A stretch of DNA of 64,000 nt from an uncultured Oscillospiraceae bacterium (GCA_949841355.1 CATKZP010000002.1:124001-188000); one strand, 5' to 3'; counted from the first letter of the stretch, positions 46,576 through 57,383 are shown. Program-made: numbers and translations. Notes: generated from the letters alone by a model not told the origin.

Positions 46576-48748
46576 ATTCTTTGGGTCCTTCGGGCGTTTC
46601 CGGCTCTTCCTCCGGCGCGGGCGACTCCTCCCCGTCCTCATCGTGGGCGGGCATGGGGATCGGCTCGTCGATGATGTGGACGTGCCGGGCGGGGGGCTCG
46701 ATGTCCCCCGGCAGCTGCTTGGCGTGGGTGGAGGTGTAGGCCCCCTCCACCAGCGCCGGGTCCCGGCCCTCCAGAATGGCCACCATCTCGCCGCCGGTGA
46801 TGGTCTCCTTCTCCAGCAGGTAGGCCACCACCTTGTCCATGTCCTCCCGGTTGGCCTGGATGACCTTCACCGCCTCGGCGTAGCACACGTCCAGCACCGC
46901 CTTGACGGCCTTGTCCATCACGGCGGCGGTGTCCTGGGCGCAGTCCAGGCCGTAGCCCCCGTCCAGATACTGGTTGCGCACGGAGCCCAGGGCCATCATG
47001 CCGAATTCCTCGCTCATGCCGTACATGGCCACCATGTTCCGGGCGATATTGGTGGCCTCCTGGATGTCCTGGGAGGCGCCGTTGGTCATGGTGTTCATCA
47101 CCACTTCCTCGGCGGCGCGGCCGCCCATGGACACGGTGATCTTGGCCATCAGCTCTTCCCGGGTGCGCAGGTTGGTCTTGTCCTCCTCGGGCATCAGCAG
47201 GGTGTAGCCCAGGGACCCCTCGGTGTGGGGGACGATGGTGATTTTCTGCACCGGCTCGGCGTTTTTCTGCTTATAGGCCACCATGGCGTGGCCCACCTCG
47301 TGATAGGCCACCAGCTTGCGCTCGAACTCGGTGAGCACGGAATTTTTCTTCTCGCTGCCCGCGATGACGAACTCGAAGGAGGCCAGCAGGTCCTCCTGGG
47401 TGACCAGCCTGCGGCCCTTGCGCACCGCACGGAGGGCGGCCTCGTTCACCAGGTTGGCCAGGTCCGCGCCCACGCAGCCCGCGGTGGCCAGAGCGATCTT
47501 GTTCAGGTCCACGTCCTCGGCCAGCTTGATCTTGCGGGTGTGGACCTGCAAGGTGGCCAAGCGGCCTGCCAGATTGGGCCGGTCGATGGTGATGCGCCGG
47601 TCGAACCGCCCCGGACGCAGCAGGGCCTTGTCCAGCACCTCGGGCCGGTTGGTGGCCCCCAGCACGATGACGCCCTTGCCGGGGTCGAAGCCGTCCAGCT
47701 CGGCCAGCAGCTGGTTCAGGGTCTGCTCCCGCTCGTCGTTGCCGCCCATGCGGTTGTCCCGGGATTTGCCGATGGTGTCGATCTCGTCGATGAAAATAAT
47801 GCAGGGGGCCATCTTGGACGCTTCCTTAAACAGGTCGCGGACGCGGCTCGCGCCCACGCCCACAAACATCTCCACGAAGTCGGAGCCGGAGATGGAAAAG
47901 AAGGGCACGTTGGCCTCGCCGGCCACGGCCTTGGCCAGCAGGGTCTTGCCGGTGCCCGGCGGGCCCACCAGCAGCGCGCCCTTGGGCAACTTGGCGCCGA
48001 TCTCGGTGTACTTGCCCGGGTTATGGAGGAAGTCGATGATCTCCTCCAGGCTCTCCTTGGCCTCGTCCTGGCCCGCCACGTCCTTGAACGTGACGCCGGT
48101 TTTTTTCTCCACATACACCTTGGCGTTGGACTTGCCCACGCCGCCGATGCCGCCAAAGCCGCCGCCGGACCCCATTTTCTTGAACATATAGCGGTAGAGC
48201 AGCAGCAGCCCGCCCACCATCAGCAGGATAGGCAGCACCGTCCCCGCCACCATGGAGAGCATCTGCTGCTCCTGGGTCACCGGGTCGGTGCCGAACTCGT
48301 CCACTCCACTCTCGGCCAGCCAGCCGGCCAGGTCCTCGCGGATGGGGCCGGTCTGAAAGCGGATGGAGCTGCTGGCGGCGCTCTCCAGGTCCTCGCGGTC
48401 CATCTGGTTGAACAGATTGCCCAGCGCCCCGGTCCCATAGCTCTCCGACATCTTGTCCACCAGCTCCTTCAGCGGCGGCGCGTCCTCCTTCAGGGTGAAG
48501 CTATACACATTGGCGTCCAGCTTCACCTCCGCCACGTAGCCCGCCTCCACCCACTCATAGAAGGTGGAATAGGGGATGGTCTGTACCGTGGCGTTCTCCA
48601 CCCTGCTGCGGCACATGTTCAGCAGGAACACCAGCATCACCGCCCACAGGACAATGCTGAAAAACCCCAGCGGGGCGCGTTTTTTATCGTCGCCGCCATT
48701 GGGGTCCTCCCGGCGGTTGGGGTCGTTTGGTTTCATTGGGCCGGCCAT
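46574..48748 (-). CDS. ftsH: ATP-dependent zinc metalloprotease FtsH
   Basis: [40 protein letters not shown]. Internal ATG at 48748 ([15 protein letters not shown]) preferred over the listed 48823. Confidence 0.95.
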   Translation of the reverse strand: MAGPMKPNDPNRREDPNGGDDKKRAPLGFFSIVLWAVMLVFLLNMCRSRVENATVQTIPYSTFYEWVEAGYVAEVKLDANVYSFTLKEDAPPLKELVDKMSESYGTGALGNLFNQMDREDLESAASSSIRFQTGPIREDLAGWLAESGVDEFGTDPVTQEQQMLSMVAGTVLPILLMVGGLLLLYRYMFKKMGSGGGFGGIGGVGKSNAKVYVEKKTGVTFKDVAGQDEAKESLEEIIDFLHNPGKYTEIGAKLPKGALLVGPPGTGKTLLAKAVAGEANVPFFSISGSDFVEMFVGVGASRVRDLFKEASKMAPCIIFIDEIDTIGKSRDNRMGGNDEREQTLNQLLAELDGFDPGKGVIVLGATNRPEVLDKALLRPGRFDRRITIDRPNLAGRLATLQVHTRKIKLAEDVDLNKIALATAGCVGADLANLVNEAALRAVRKGRRLVTQEDLLASFEFVIAGSEKKNSVLTEFERKLVAYHEVGHAMVAYKQKNAEPVQKITIVPHTEGSLGYTLLMPEEDKTNLRTREELMAKITVSMGGRAAEEVVMNTMTNGASQDIQEATNIARNMVAMYGMSEEFGMMALGSVRNQYLDGGYGLDCAQDTAAVMDKAVKAVLDVCYAEAVKVIQANREDMDKVVAYLLEKETITGGEMVAILEGRDPALVEGAYTSTHAKQLPGDIEPPARHVHIIDEPIPMPAHDEDGEESPAPEEEPETPEGPKE

Positions 48749-48813
48749 TCTTGCAGCCTCCTTTTCAAAAACCGAAGCGGAGCTCCGGTCTGTTTTTGGG
48801 ATACTATTATGGC

Positions 48814-48842
48814 AGTATACCACACCTTTCCAGTAAACACAA
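48814..48842 (-). promoter_or_regulatory. Candidate ftsH promoter on minus strand (TTGTGT-17-TATACT)
   Basis: -35 revcomp at 48837-48842, -10 revcomp at 48814-48819. Confidence 0.45.
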
Positions 48843-48978
48843 GAAATGTTCTTAACCGGGGTGTAAACTTTCTATGACGAAAAATGGGGAGACGGAAAAA
48901 GACGCCCTCCCCCTTTTCCCCGGCGGAAGTTTATGATATACTACACTCATTATAGCCAGATGCAAAGGAGTTCTTTCC

Positions 48979-49752
48979 ATGCGAGACGATAAAAACCGCC
49001 GCCCGCCCCAGGACGGGCTGGCCGACGGCCTCATCGAGGGCCGCAACGCCGTCATCGAAGCCCTCCGGGCCGGGACGGCCATTGATAAAATTTACATCGC
49101 CCGGGGCGAGACCGACGCCACCCTGGGCCACATCGCCTCCACCGCCCGGAGCAGGGGCGTGGTGGTCACCGACGCGGACCGGCGCAAGCTGGACGGCATG
49201 AGCCGCACCAAAAGCCATCAGGGCGTTATCGCCGTGGCCGCCGTGCGGGAGTACGCCAGCGTGGACGACATTTTGAACGCCGCCCGGGACAAGGGCGAGG
49301 CCCCCCTGGTGGTGGTGTGCGACGAGCTCAGCGACCCCCACAACCTGGGCGCGGTGATCCGCACCGCCGAGTGCGCCGGGGCCCACGGCGTCATCATCCC
49401 CAAGCGGCGCTCTGCGGGGCTCACCGCCATCGTGGCCAAGACCAGCGCCGGGGCGGTGAGCCATCTCCCCGTGGCCCGGGTGCCCAACCTCACCGCCCTG
49501 CTCAAGGAGCTGAAGGCGGCGGGGATCTGGGTGTTCGGCGCCGCCGCCGACGGCGGGACAAGCCTGTATCAGGCCGACCTGAAGGGCCCCGCCGCCATCG
49601 TCATCGGCAGCGAGGGGGACGGCATGGGCAGGCTCGTCCGGGAACAGTGCGATTTTCTGGTGTCCATCCCCATGAGAGGCCAGCTCAATTCCCTCAACGC
49701 CTCCACGGCGGCGGCGATTGTATTATATGAAGCTGTTCGTCAGCGGGGCTAG
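48979..49752 (+). CDS. rlmB: 23S rRNA (guanosine-2'-O)-methyltransferase RlmB-like (SpoU/TrmH family)
   Basis: LIEGRNAVIEALRAG; DELSDPHNLGAVIRTAECAGAHGVIIPKRRS; IVIGSEGDGMGRLVREQCDFLVSIPMRGQLNSLNASTAAAIVLYE. Confidence 0.94.
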   Translation: MRDDKNRRPPQDGLADGLIEGRNAVIEALRAGTAIDKIYIARGETDATLGHIASTARSRGVVVTDADRRKLDGMSRTKSHQGVIAVAAVREYASVDDILNAARDKGEAPLVVVCDELSDPHNLGAVIRTAECAGAHGVIIPKRRSAGLTAIVAKTSAGAVSHLPVARVPNLTALLKELKAAGIWVFGAAADGGTSLYQADLKGPAAIVIGSEGDGMGRLVREQCDFLVSIPMRGQLNSLNASTAAAIVLYEAVRQRG

Positions 49753-49763
49753 GAGGCGCGTTC

Positions 49764-51881
49764 ATGTCCGATGAGACGAAAAAAAACGGCGGGCGGGAGT
49801 ACACTGTGGACGAAATTCTGGCGGAATACGGCTCCAAGGGCAAGGGGAAGCCGTCCCCCAAGGCCGGGCGTCCCCCCAAGGTGGTGGACTTCCCCACCGG
49901 GGAGATCCCGCCCGTACCCTCCCCCCTGCCGGAATCCGGCGACGACGAGCCCACCATCCGGCTGGTGAAAAAGCCCTCCAAGCCGGAGGACAAGCCCATC
50001 CCGGAGATCGTGCCGGAAAGCATGGGCCGGCGCTTTGGCGCCCGCCTGCACACCCTGCTGCGCCGGGCGGACCACTTTGCCGACCACATGTACGACCAGG
50101 CCGAGCCTGATCCCGAGGCCCGCAAGGCGGAGAAATACACCCCCGGCGTGGACCAGGAGGTGCTGCCCGGCGATGACAGCGCCCCGCCCCGCCGCCCCAG
50201 GCTGAGGCTCGTGAAGCCCAGGCAGCTGCCCCCCGACACCCCCCCCGCCAAGCTGGCCGCCCAGTACCAAAAGGGCCTCCGGGGGCAGGGCGCGCGGGTG
50301 CGCCTGGCCATGGTCCTGTCCCTGCTGGCCGCGGCCTGCTCGACAGATCTGCCCTTTCTGCCCTGGGGCTCCCTGTCCCAGGCCGCCGGGCTGGACGAGT
50401 TCCAGCTGCAATGCTGGGTCCTCACCGCCCTGCTGCTTTTGACGGGACCGCTGTGCTATGAGATCATCGCCGCCGGGGCAAAGCAGTTCTTCACCCTGCG
50501 CCCCCGGGCGGAGAGCGTGCTGCTGTTCGCCTTTTTCTTCACCCTGGCCGACGGCCTCACCGCCCCCCGGGTGGAGGGGCGGGAGCAGTCCCTCCCCTTC
50601 TCGGCGGTGACCGCCCTGGGGCTGGCCTTCGCCCTGTGGGGGGAGCACCGCCGCCGCCGGGCCGACCGCATGTCCGCCAAGGCCGCCTCCCAGGTCAAAG
50701 CCCCCTACGTGGTGTGCATGAACGACACCCTCTGGTCCAGCAAGCCCACCTATACCAAGGCCTCCGGCTCCAGCCTGGGCTTCGGCAGCCAGCTCCAGGC
50801 GGAGGACGGCGGCCACGACGCCTACCGCATCGCCGCCCCGCTGCTGCTGCTGGGGGCGATGCTGTGCGCGGTTATGGCCTCGGTGGGGCAGCAGGCCCCG
50901 GGGCGGCTGTTGTGGGCGGCCTCCGCCTGCTTCACCGCCGCCGGCTCCTGGACCGCCCTGCTGGCCTTCGCCCTGCCCTACCAGAAGCTCACCGTCCGGC
51001 TCAACCGCGTGGGGGCCGCGCTGGCCGGCTGGCCGGCCGCCGCCCGGTGCGGCCAGGGGGGCGTCATCCTCAGCGACCTGGACCTGTTCCCCACCGGCTC
51101 GGTGAGCGTGGCCCAGGTGAAGGTGTTCGGCGGCGCCGCCACGGAAAAGGTAGTGGGCTACACCGCCACCATGCTCCGGGTGATGGACTGCGGCCTCACC
51201 CGGCCCTTTCACGACCTGCTGCGCACCTACGGCGCCCTCTACCGGGAGGTATCCGGCCTGGAGTGGCACGAGGGCGGCGCGTCCGGCATCATCCGCAACC
51301 ATGAGGTGCTGGTGGGCACCTCCGCCTACATGCACCTGATGGAGGTGCCCCTCCCCCCGGGACACAACATCAAAAACGCCATCTTCTGCGCCATCAACGG
51401 CCAGCTGTCCGGCCTGTTCCTGCTGGAGTACGCCATGAGCCCCGCGGTGAACCCCAGCCTGTCCGCGCTGATGAAGGCGGGGGCCGCCCCGGTGCTGGCC
51501 ACCCGGGACCCCAACCTCATCCCCGCCCTGCTGGAGCAGAAGTTCAAGCTGCCGGTGGACAAAATGGAGTTCCCCCCGGTGGACCGGCGGCTGGAGCTGT
51601 CCAAGCCCACCCCGGAACAGGCGGGGGAGCTGGTGGCCCTGCTCAGCCGGGAGGGGCTGGGCCCCTACTGCGACGCGGTGGTGGGCGGGCGGCGGCTCCG
51701 GATGGCGGTCTGGCTGGGGCTGGCTTTCTCCCTGGCGGGGTCGGTGATCGGGCTGTGCCTCACCTTCTACCTCACCTCGGTGGGGGCCTTCGCCTCCCTC
51801 ACCGCGGCCAACTTCCTCGTTTTCATGGCCGCCTGGCTGGTCCCCCAGTGGCTCATCGCCAACTGGGTGAATCAATACTAG
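49764..51881 (+). CDS. Multi-pass membrane protein resembling a catalytically degenerate P-type ATPase
   Basis: SGIIRNHEVLVGTSAYM and AINGQLSGLFLLEYAMSPAVNPSLSALMKAGAAPVLATRDP mimic N/P-domain motifs of P1-type ATPases, but the phosphorylation site reads SDLDLFPTGSV and no GDGxND is present. Confidence 0.6.
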   Translation: MSDETKKNGGREYTVDEILAEYGSKGKGKPSPKAGRPPKVVDFPTGEIPPVPSPLPESGDDEPTIRLVKKPSKPEDKPIPEIVPESMGRRFGARLHTLLRRADHFADHMYDQAEPDPEARKAEKYTPGVDQEVLPGDDSAPPRRPRLRLVKPRQLPPDTPPAKLAAQYQKGLRGQGARVRLAMVLSLLAAACSTDLPFLPWGSLSQAAGLDEFQLQCWVLTALLLLTGPLCYEIIAAGAKQFFTLRPRAESVLLFAFFFTLADGLTAPRVEGREQSLPFSAVTALGLAFALWGEHRRRRADRMSAKAASQVKAPYVVCMNDTLWSSKPTYTKASGSSLGFGSQLQAEDGGHDAYRIAAPLLLLGAMLCAVMASVGQQAPGRLLWAASACFTAAGSWTALLAFALPYQKLTVRLNRVGAALAGWPAAARCGQGGVILSDLDLFPTGSVSVAQVKVFGGAATEKVVGYTATMLRVMDCGLTRPFHDLLRTYGALYREVSGLEWHEGGASGIIRNHEVLVGTSAYMHLMEVPLPPGHNIKNAIFCAINGQLSGLFLLEYAMSPAVNPSLSALMKAGAAPVLATRDPNLIPALLEQKFKLPVDKMEFPPVDRRLELSKPTPEQAGELVALLSREGLGPYCDAVVGGRRLRMAVWLGLAFSLAGSVIGLCLTFYLTSVGAFASLTAANFLVFMAAWLVPQWLIANWVNQY

Positions 51882-51945
51882 AGACCGTAAAAACCGAAGT
51901 CTTTGGTCCGCTTTTTCAGCCATTTCATCAGAGAGGAACCCGAGC

Positions 51946-52227
51946 ATGAAGGACAAATACGAATTTGACGCCGTCATCCACGAGATGAGGGACAGCGGCG
52001 GCGCCTATGTCGTCTTCCCCTGGGACATCCGGGAGGAATTCGGCGCGGGCCGGGTGAAGGTCTCCGCCACCTTTGACGCCGTGCCCTACGACGGCAGCAT
52101 CGTCAACATGGGCCTCAAGGACAGGCAGGGCAATCCCTGCTACATCATCGGCGTGCTCAAGGCCATTCGCAGGCAGCTGGGCAAAGGGGACGGGGACCTG
52201 GTCCATGTGACCGTGACCAAGCGGTAA
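51946..52227 (+). CDS. DUF1905-family protein
   Basis: KYEFDAVIHEMRDSGGAYVVFPWDIREEFGAGRVKVSATFDAVPYDGSIVNMG...QLGKGDGDLVHVTVTKR. Confidence 0.8.
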   Translation: MKDKYEFDAVIHEMRDSGGAYVVFPWDIREEFGAGRVKVSATFDAVPYDGSIVNMGLKDRQGNPCYIIGVLKAIRRQLGKGDGDLVHVTVTKR

Positions 52228-52270
52228 AAAAGAGACGCTCCGGCCGACTGCGCCGGGGCGTCTCTATATT
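52227..52270. terminator. Rho-independent terminator between convergent genes
   Basis: AAAAAAGAGACGCTCCGGCCGACTGCGCCGGGGCGTCTCTATATTT. Confidence 0.75.
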
Positions 52271-52845
52271 TGTCTCAGGGGCGGGCCGTCCAGGGCGATG
52301 AGCCGGTCGCAGGCGGCCAGCACCTGGGGCTGGTGGGTGGCCAGCACCACCGGCACGCCCAGCCCCCGCAGCCGCTCCAGCATCCGCTCCGCCCGCTGGG
52401 GGTCCACCCCGGCAAAGGGCTCGTCCAGCAAAAGCGCCTCGCCCCCCAGCGCCGCGCACCGGGCCAGCGCCAGCCGCCGGGCCATTCCGCCGGACAGGGC
52501 GGCGGGGCGGGCGTCCCCCTCCCCCTCCAGCTCCGCGAAGGCCAGCCATTCCGCCGCCTCCCCCCGGCGGGACCGGGGAAGCACATCCGCAATGTGCTGC
52601 GCCGCCGTCCGCCAGGGCAGCAGCCGGTCCTCCTGGAACAAAAACGCCGTTCGGGCGGGGTCCACGCCGGACACCTCGCCGCTCTCGGGAGCGCTCAGCC
52701 CCCCCATCACCCGCAGCAGCGTGGTCTTGCCGCACCCGGAGGGACCGCACAGAGCGGTAAGCCCCTGGGCGGGGATTTCCAGGGAAAAGCGGTCCAGCAC
52801 CAGCTTGTCCCCATAACGCAGGGTGATATCCTTCAGCTTTATCAC
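52264..52845 (-). CDS. ABC transporter ATP-binding protein (nitrate/sulfonate/taurine type)
   Basis: GTG start: [75 protein letters not shown]. The listed long ORF fuses this frame to an out-of-gene upstream part. Confidence 0.9.
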   Translation of the reverse strand: MIKLKDITLRYGDKLVLDRFSLEIPAQGLTALCGPSGCGKTTLLRVMGGLSAPESGEVSGVDPARTAFLFQEDRLLPWRTAAQHIADVLPRSRRGEAAEWLAFAELEGEGDARPAALSGGMARRLALARCAALGGEALLLDEPFAGVDPQRAERMLERLRGLGVPVVLATHQPQVLAACDRLIALDGPPLRQI

Positions 52846-53576
52846 GCTTTGTTCCCCCTCTCCAGCCCCCGGCGCAGCACCTTCTCCAGCATCAGGGACA
52901 ACGCCACGATGGTGAGGGTCCAGGCAAACAGGTCCGGCGTCTCCAGCCCCAGCTTGGCCTGCTGGATGCGGGAGCCTACGGCGTGGGCGGGGGGACACAG
53001 CACCTCCGCCGCCACTCCGGACTTCCAGGCCAGCCCGAAGCCGGTGAGCAGTCCGGCGGCAAACTGGGGCCGCAGGGCGGGCAGATAGACCACCCGCAGG
53101 GTCTTGAGGGGCGAAAAGCGGTAGGCCCGGGCCAATTCCAGCAGCTTTTGGTCCATGCTGTCCAGCCCGGCGGACAGCGACCCCCACACCACCGGCAGCA
53201 CCATCAGCCCCGCGATGGCCCAGGGGATGGCGCTGCGGGCCACCCACAGGTACACCAGCAGGATGAAGGACACCACCGGCGTGGCCCGCACCACCCGGAT
53301 GGCGGGGGATATGAGCCGGTCCGCCCAGGGGGAGAAGTGGGTGGCGAAGGCCAGCGCCGTCCCCGCCAGCGCTCCCCAGCCAAGGCCCAGAAACACCCGC
53401 GCCAGGGTGGCCCCCACCGACAGCCAGAAGTCTGTCCCCCCCGCCAGCGCCAGCAGGCGCCCGCCCACCGACAGCGGGCCGGGCAGGAGCAGCTCCCGCC
53501 CCACCGCCGCAGACGCCAGCGCCCATACCCCCAGCCAGAAGGCCAGGGGCGCGGCGGCATTCAGCAGCTTTTTCAA
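52842..53576 (-). CDS. ABC transporter permease (SsuC/TauC-like)
   Basis: [52 protein letters not shown]-like loop [27 protein letters not shown] start at 53576 overlaps the upstream stop. Confidence 0.88.
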   Translation of the reverse strand: MKKLLNAAAPLAFWLGVWALASAAVGRELLLPGPLSVGGRLLALAGGTDFWLSVGATLARVFLGLGWGALAGTALAFATHFSPWADRLISPAIRVVRATPVVSFILLVYLWVARSAIPWAIAGLMVLPVVWGSLSAGLDSMDQKLLELARAYRFSPLKTLRVVYLPALRPQFAAGLLTGFGLAWKSGVAAEVLCPPAHAVGSRIQQAKLGLETPDLFAWTLTIVALSLMLEKVLRRGLERGNKA

Positions 53577-54664
53577 TTGCCCAGCCAGTAGATCCCGTCG
53601 TCGGGCAGGGAGCCGCCCACGGCGGCGGGGTCCACGGACCACAGCACCGAGTAGTAGTCGGAGATGCCCGCCACCATGTCATGCCCGGCCAGGAAGGCCA
53701 GATGGCACTGGGGAATGGCCTGCTTGGCGATGCCCGCGCTGGGGGTGAGGCCCAGCCCCGCGATCATCTCCGCCGCCGCGTCCTGATTGTTGTTCACGAA
53801 GTCAATGGACGCCTCGTAGTCGGTGAGGAAGGCCGCCACCCGGTCCGGGTGGGCCTCGGCAAACTCCGTCCGCACCACCACGGCGGTCATAATGAGCTGG
53901 CTGCCGTTTTTCAGGCCCTCCCACGCCTCGGTCAGGTCGATGGCGGCGCGCACCTTGCCCTCGCTCTTCATGATGGCGGCGGTGGCGGCGGGGACGGGCA
54001 GCATGGCGCACTCAATCTCGCCGGACAGCAGCTTGGCGCTGATCTCAGAGGCGTCGGCAAACACCACCTCCACGTCCTTGCCCGCCTCCAGCCCGTTTTC
54101 CTGTAATAAATAGCGCAGAATATACTCCGGGTTAGCGCCCTGGCCAGCGGCGTAAACGGTTTTGCCCGCCAGATCGGCCATAGAGCTGATGGACGTCCCG
54201 CCGCCGCTCTCCAGAATGTGGAGGACGCCCAGAGTGCCCGCGGCGATGATCTGCACCCCGCCGTCCGTCTTGTTGTAGAGGTTCACCGCCACGTTGGAGG
54301 CCACGGTGGCAATGTCGATCTCCCCGTTGGACAGCCCCGCCACCAGCTCGCTGTTGTCGCTGGCGATGGTGTAGCTGTAGCCGCTGCGCTGAAGGGCGGC
54401 GGGGTTGTTGTCGATGTTGTCCAGCAGCTTGGCCGCCCCCACCCCCGTGGGGCCGGACAGCACCGCGATGCGCGTACCCGGACCGGGCTCCACGTCGGTG
54501 ATCTCACCGGTGGGCTCCACCGAGGGCTCCTGGGTGGGCGCGGGCTCGGAGGAGGGGGCCTGGGTGGGCGGAGCCGTGGGGTCCGCCGCCGCCGGTTTGC
54601 AGGCGGCCAGCGTAAACAGCAGGGTCAAGGCCAGCACAAGCGCCGGGAATTTTACGTGTTTCAT
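53573..54664 (-). CDS. ABC transporter substrate-binding lipoprotein (NMT1/SsuA-like)
   Basis: Lipobox [55 protein letters not shown]. Confidence 0.88.
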   Translation of the reverse strand: MKHVKFPALVLALTLLFTLAACKPAAADPTAPPTQAPSSEPAPTQEPSVEPTGEITDVEPGPGTRIAVLSGPTGVGAAKLLDNIDNNPAALQRSGYSYTIASDNSELVAGLSNGEIDIATVASNVAVNLYNKTDGGVQIIAAGTLGVLHILESGGGTSISSMADLAGKTVYAAGQGANPEYILRYLLQENGLEAGKDVEVVFADASEISAKLLSGEIECAMLPVPAATAAIMKSEGKVRAAIDLTEAWEGLKNGSQLIMTAVVVRTEFAEAHPDRVAAFLTDYEASIDFVNNNQDAAAEMIAGLGLTPSAGIAKQAIPQCHLAFLAGHDMVAGISDYYSVLWSVDPAAVGGSLPDDGIYWLGN

Positions 54665-54808
54665 GGTCTGATTCCTTTCTTCACGGACGGGGCGGACGTC
54701 CCGCCCACAATGGAAAATTTGTCGCGGCTACAATTTTAGTCGTGGAAGTTCCCAATGTCAAGGGCTGGAACGGGGGAATTTATTTACCATTTCTTAACGA
54801 AGCTCCTC

Positions 54809-54837
54809 TTGTATTTTCCAGCGCGGTCCGCTATACT
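54809..54837 (+). promoter_or_regulatory. Candidate promoter (TTGTAT-17-TATACT) for the LCP gene
   Basis: -35 at 54809-54814, -10 at 54832-54837, flanked by GCGGTCC direct repeats at 54823-54829 and 54843-54849. Confidence 0.45.
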
Positions 54838-54907
54838 AGGGAGCGGTCCAAAGTTGACATAATCCGAGGCCCTTCGACATGGCCTTTTTGGAAAGGAAGC
54901 CTCTCCC

Positions 54908-55924
54908 ATGAGCACTTCGGCTAAACGTCAGGCCCGGCGCGGGCCCTCCCCCCTGGTGCGCCTGGCCAAGACCCTCTACTTCGTGCTGTTCGGCCTGTCC
55001 CTGGTGGTGGTGATCGGCTTCGCTGCCCTCAAGCTGTTCGCCCCCGAGCCCACGGTGGACGATCAGGTCACCATCCCGCCCCAACCCGCCGGGCCATCCG
55101 CTCCCCCCGCCGTCACCGACGGGCCGGACGCCTCCGCCGAGCCCACTCCCCTGGTGCTCACCCGCCGCAAGGGGGTCCATACCTGCCTGCTGCTGGGTGT
55201 GGCCGACATGGGCGGCAGCGATACCATCATGCTGGGCGTGTTCGACACCAATGCCAAAACCGCCTCCCTCATCTCCATCCCCCGGGACACAGTGATCCTC
55301 CAGGACGGAAAATACCGCAAAATTAATTCCACCTACGCCGGCGGGCCGGAGGCGGTGGTGTCTGCGGTCCACGAGCTGCTGGGCGTGCCGGTGGACTCCT
55401 ACGTTTCGGTGAATCTGAAGGCGTTTTCCTCCATCGTGGACCAAATCGGCGGGGTGTGGTTCGACGTGCCGGTGCGGATGGATTACAAGGACCCCCTCCA
55501 AGATCTGGTCATCGACATCCAGCCGGGCTATCAGCTGCTGGACGGCAAAAAGGCGGAGGGCGTCATGCGCTGCCGCAACTGCTATCCCAGCGCCGACATC
55601 GGCCGCGCCGCCACCCAGCGGGCTTTCCTCACCGCCCTGGTGAAGCAGACCATCACCCTTTCCAACGTGGCCAACGTCACCTCCCTCATCAACACCTTCA
55701 TCCAGTATGTGGACACCGACATGCCGCTGAGCGACATGGTGTTTTTCGCCACCCAGGCCATCGGCATGGACCTGGACGCCGCCCTGACCGCCTCCTCCCT
55801 GGAGGGCGAGTGGATCAGCCCCTACTGGCAGCTGGACGACGAGGCGGTGCTGGCGCTGGTCAACAGCCTGGACATTTACGAGGAGGCCGTCCCCGCCCAG
55901 GCCCTGCGCATCGTCCATCCGTAA
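54908..55924 (+). CDS. LytR-CpsA-Psr (LCP) family protein
   Basis: TM anchor; LLLGVADMGGSDTIMLGVFDTNAKTASLISIPRDTVI; INSTYAGGPEAVVSAV; VDQIGGVWFDVPVRMDY. Confidence 0.92.
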   Translation: MSTSAKRQARRGPSPLVRLAKTLYFVLFGLSLVVVIGFAALKLFAPEPTVDDQVTIPPQPAGPSAPPAVTDGPDASAEPTPLVLTRRKGVHTCLLLGVADMGGSDTIMLGVFDTNAKTASLISIPRDTVILQDGKYRKINSTYAGGPEAVVSAVHELLGVPVDSYVSVNLKAFSSIVDQIGGVWFDVPVRMDYKDPLQDLVIDIQPGYQLLDGKKAEGVMRCRNCYPSADIGRAATQRAFLTALVKQTITLSNVANVTSLINTFIQYVDTDMPLSDMVFFATQAIGMDLDAALTASSLEGEWISPYWQLDDEAVLALVNSLDIYEEAVPAQALRIVHP

Positions 55925-55940
55925 GCCCTTCCCCTCAAAA

Positions 55941-55986
55941 CCGCCGCGGGGCGGCATGGCCAAACGCCATGCCGCCCCGCGTTTTT
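55941..55986. terminator. Bidirectional rho-independent terminator
   Basis: GCGGGGCGGCATGGCCAAACGCCATGCCGCCCCGCGTTTTTT, long stem. Confidence 0.93.
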
Positions 55987-57087
55987 TCACTCAAAGATCT
56001 GGGCCGTCCGGGCCAGCAGGCTGCGGATCTCCAGGTGCTGGGGACAGATTTCCTCGCATTTTCCGCACTTCACGCACTGGGAGGCCCTGCCCCGGCCCTC
56101 CACCGCCGCCTGGTAGGACACCGCCCGGCCCTGGGCCCTGTCGTTGACGCAGGCGAACAGCTCGGGGATGGGAATGGACGCGGGGCAGCCGTCCACGCAG
56201 TAGCGGCAGCCGGTGCAGGGGATGGCCTTCTGGGCGGCCAGCACGTCCCGGGCGCGGAACACCGCCGCCATCTCCTCTTCTCCCAGGGGGCCGGGGATGG
56301 ACATGGCGGACAGATTGTCCTCCATCATGTCCATGCTGCCCATGCCGGACAGGATCATGCACACATTGGGAAAGCTGGCGCAGAAGCGCAGCGCCGCCCC
56401 CGCGGGGCTCAGCCCGCCCAGGGGCTCCAGCTCCGCCCGGGCCGCCGGGGGCAGGTCGGCCAGCTTGCCCCCCTTCACCGGCTCCATGACGATGACGGGC
56501 TTGTTGTGCTTCACGCACACCTCATAGCAGGCCCGGCTCTGCACCCTGGGGTCGTCGAAGTCCAGGTAGTTGAACTGGAGCTGCACCACCTCCAGCTCCG
56601 GGTGGTCGGTGAGGATGCGGTCCAGCACATCCGCCGTGTCGTGGAAGGACATGCCCACGTGGCGGATCTTCCCCTCCGCCTTCAGCTCCTGAACGATCTG
56701 AAAGGCGCGGCAGTCCGTGTACTGCCCGTACCGGGATGCGCTCATGGCGTGAAGCAGGTAAAAATCGAAGTATTCCACCCCGCAGGCGGCCAGCTGGCGC
56801 TCAAAGAGGGGGCGGATATCCGCTTGCGTCTCGAAGTAGTTCCCGCTGAGCTTGTCGGTGAGGATGTAGGACTCCCGGGGGTGGCGGGAGGTGAGGCAGG
56901 CGCGGATGGCGGTCTCGCTCTTCTCGCTGATGTAGCCGTGGGCGGTGTCGAAATAGTTGAAGCCCCCCGCCAGAAAGCGGTCCGTCATGGCGGCGAAGTG
57001 GTCCAGGTCCACCTCCTCGCCCGCCATGGGCAGGCGCATACAGCCAAAGCCAAACCGGCCCTTGACCTCGGGAAACAGGGTATTCAT
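55987..57087 (-). CDS. Aldo/keto reductase with C-terminal ferredoxin-like cysteine motifs
   Basis: GFGCMRLPM; YFDTAHGYISEKSE; CTGCRYCVDGCPASIPIP and CVKCGKCEEICPQHLEI. Confidence 0.93.
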   Translation of the reverse strand: MNTLFPEVKGRFGFGCMRLPMAGEEVDLDHFAAMTDRFLAGGFNYFDTAHGYISEKSETAIRACLTSRHPRESYILTDKLSGNYFETQADIRPLFERQLAACGVEYFDFYLLHAMSASRYGQYTDCRAFQIVQELKAEGKIRHVGMSFHDTADVLDRILTDHPELEVVQLQFNYLDFDDPRVQSRACYEVCVKHNKPVIVMEPVKGGKLADLPPAARAELEPLGGLSPAGAALRFCASFPNVCMILSGMGSMDMMEDNLSAMSIPGPLGEEEMAAVFRARDVLAAQKAIPCTGCRYCVDGCPASIPIPELFACVNDRAQGRAVSYQAAVEGRGRASQCVKCGKCEEICPQHLEIRSLLARTAQIFE

Positions 57088-57230
57088 CCAAAAAACTCCT
57101 TTCGGGGGCCGCGCCCCAGCGTTTCCCACAGTATATCACACACCGCTCCCCGCCCGTCAAGTGCGGGGAGGAAAATGTGAGAAAAATTTTTGTCATCCTT
57201 TCCCCGGTCCCTGCATACACTGGTCTGTAT

Positions 57231-57253
57231 CGCGCAGCTTGAGAAGCTGTGCG
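57231..57253 (+). other. Leader hairpin upstream of 36-aa ORF
   Basis: CGCGCAGCTT-GAG-AAGCTGTGCG; one arm mismatch that could be G-U in RNA. Confidence 0.5.
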
Positions 57254-57272
57254 CAGAATAGAAAAAGGAGCG

Positions 57273-57383
57273 ATGAACATGACAGAAAGATATCACCCTG
57301 CCCGGAGCGCCGAGCCCGCCCAGCAGGATGTGGACGACCTGATCTTCCTGGGCCAGACCGGCCCCCAGGTCAGCCAGCGCTGA
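57273..57383 (+). CDS. Free-standing 36-aa peptide, unknown function
   Basis: AAAAAGGAGCG RBS then ATGAACATG; MNMTERYHPARSAEPAQQDVDDLIFLGQTGPQVSQR; followed directly by its own terminator. Confidence 0.55.
   Translation: MNMTERYHPARSAEPAQQDVDDLIFLGQTGPQVSQR

Noticed and set aside
46358-48877. 839-aa plus-strand ORF opposite ftsH
   Set aside because: Antisense shadow of FtsH with no recognisable motifs.
49749-51977. 742-aa minus-strand ORF opposite the P-type ATPase-like gene
   Set aside because: Q/G/H-rich shadow translation; plus-strand ORF has TM helices, RBS and domain-like motifs.
52846-53682. N-terminal extension of the listed 472-aa ABC ATPase ORF
   Set aside because: Out-of-frame reading of the permease gene; ATPase starts at GTG 52845.
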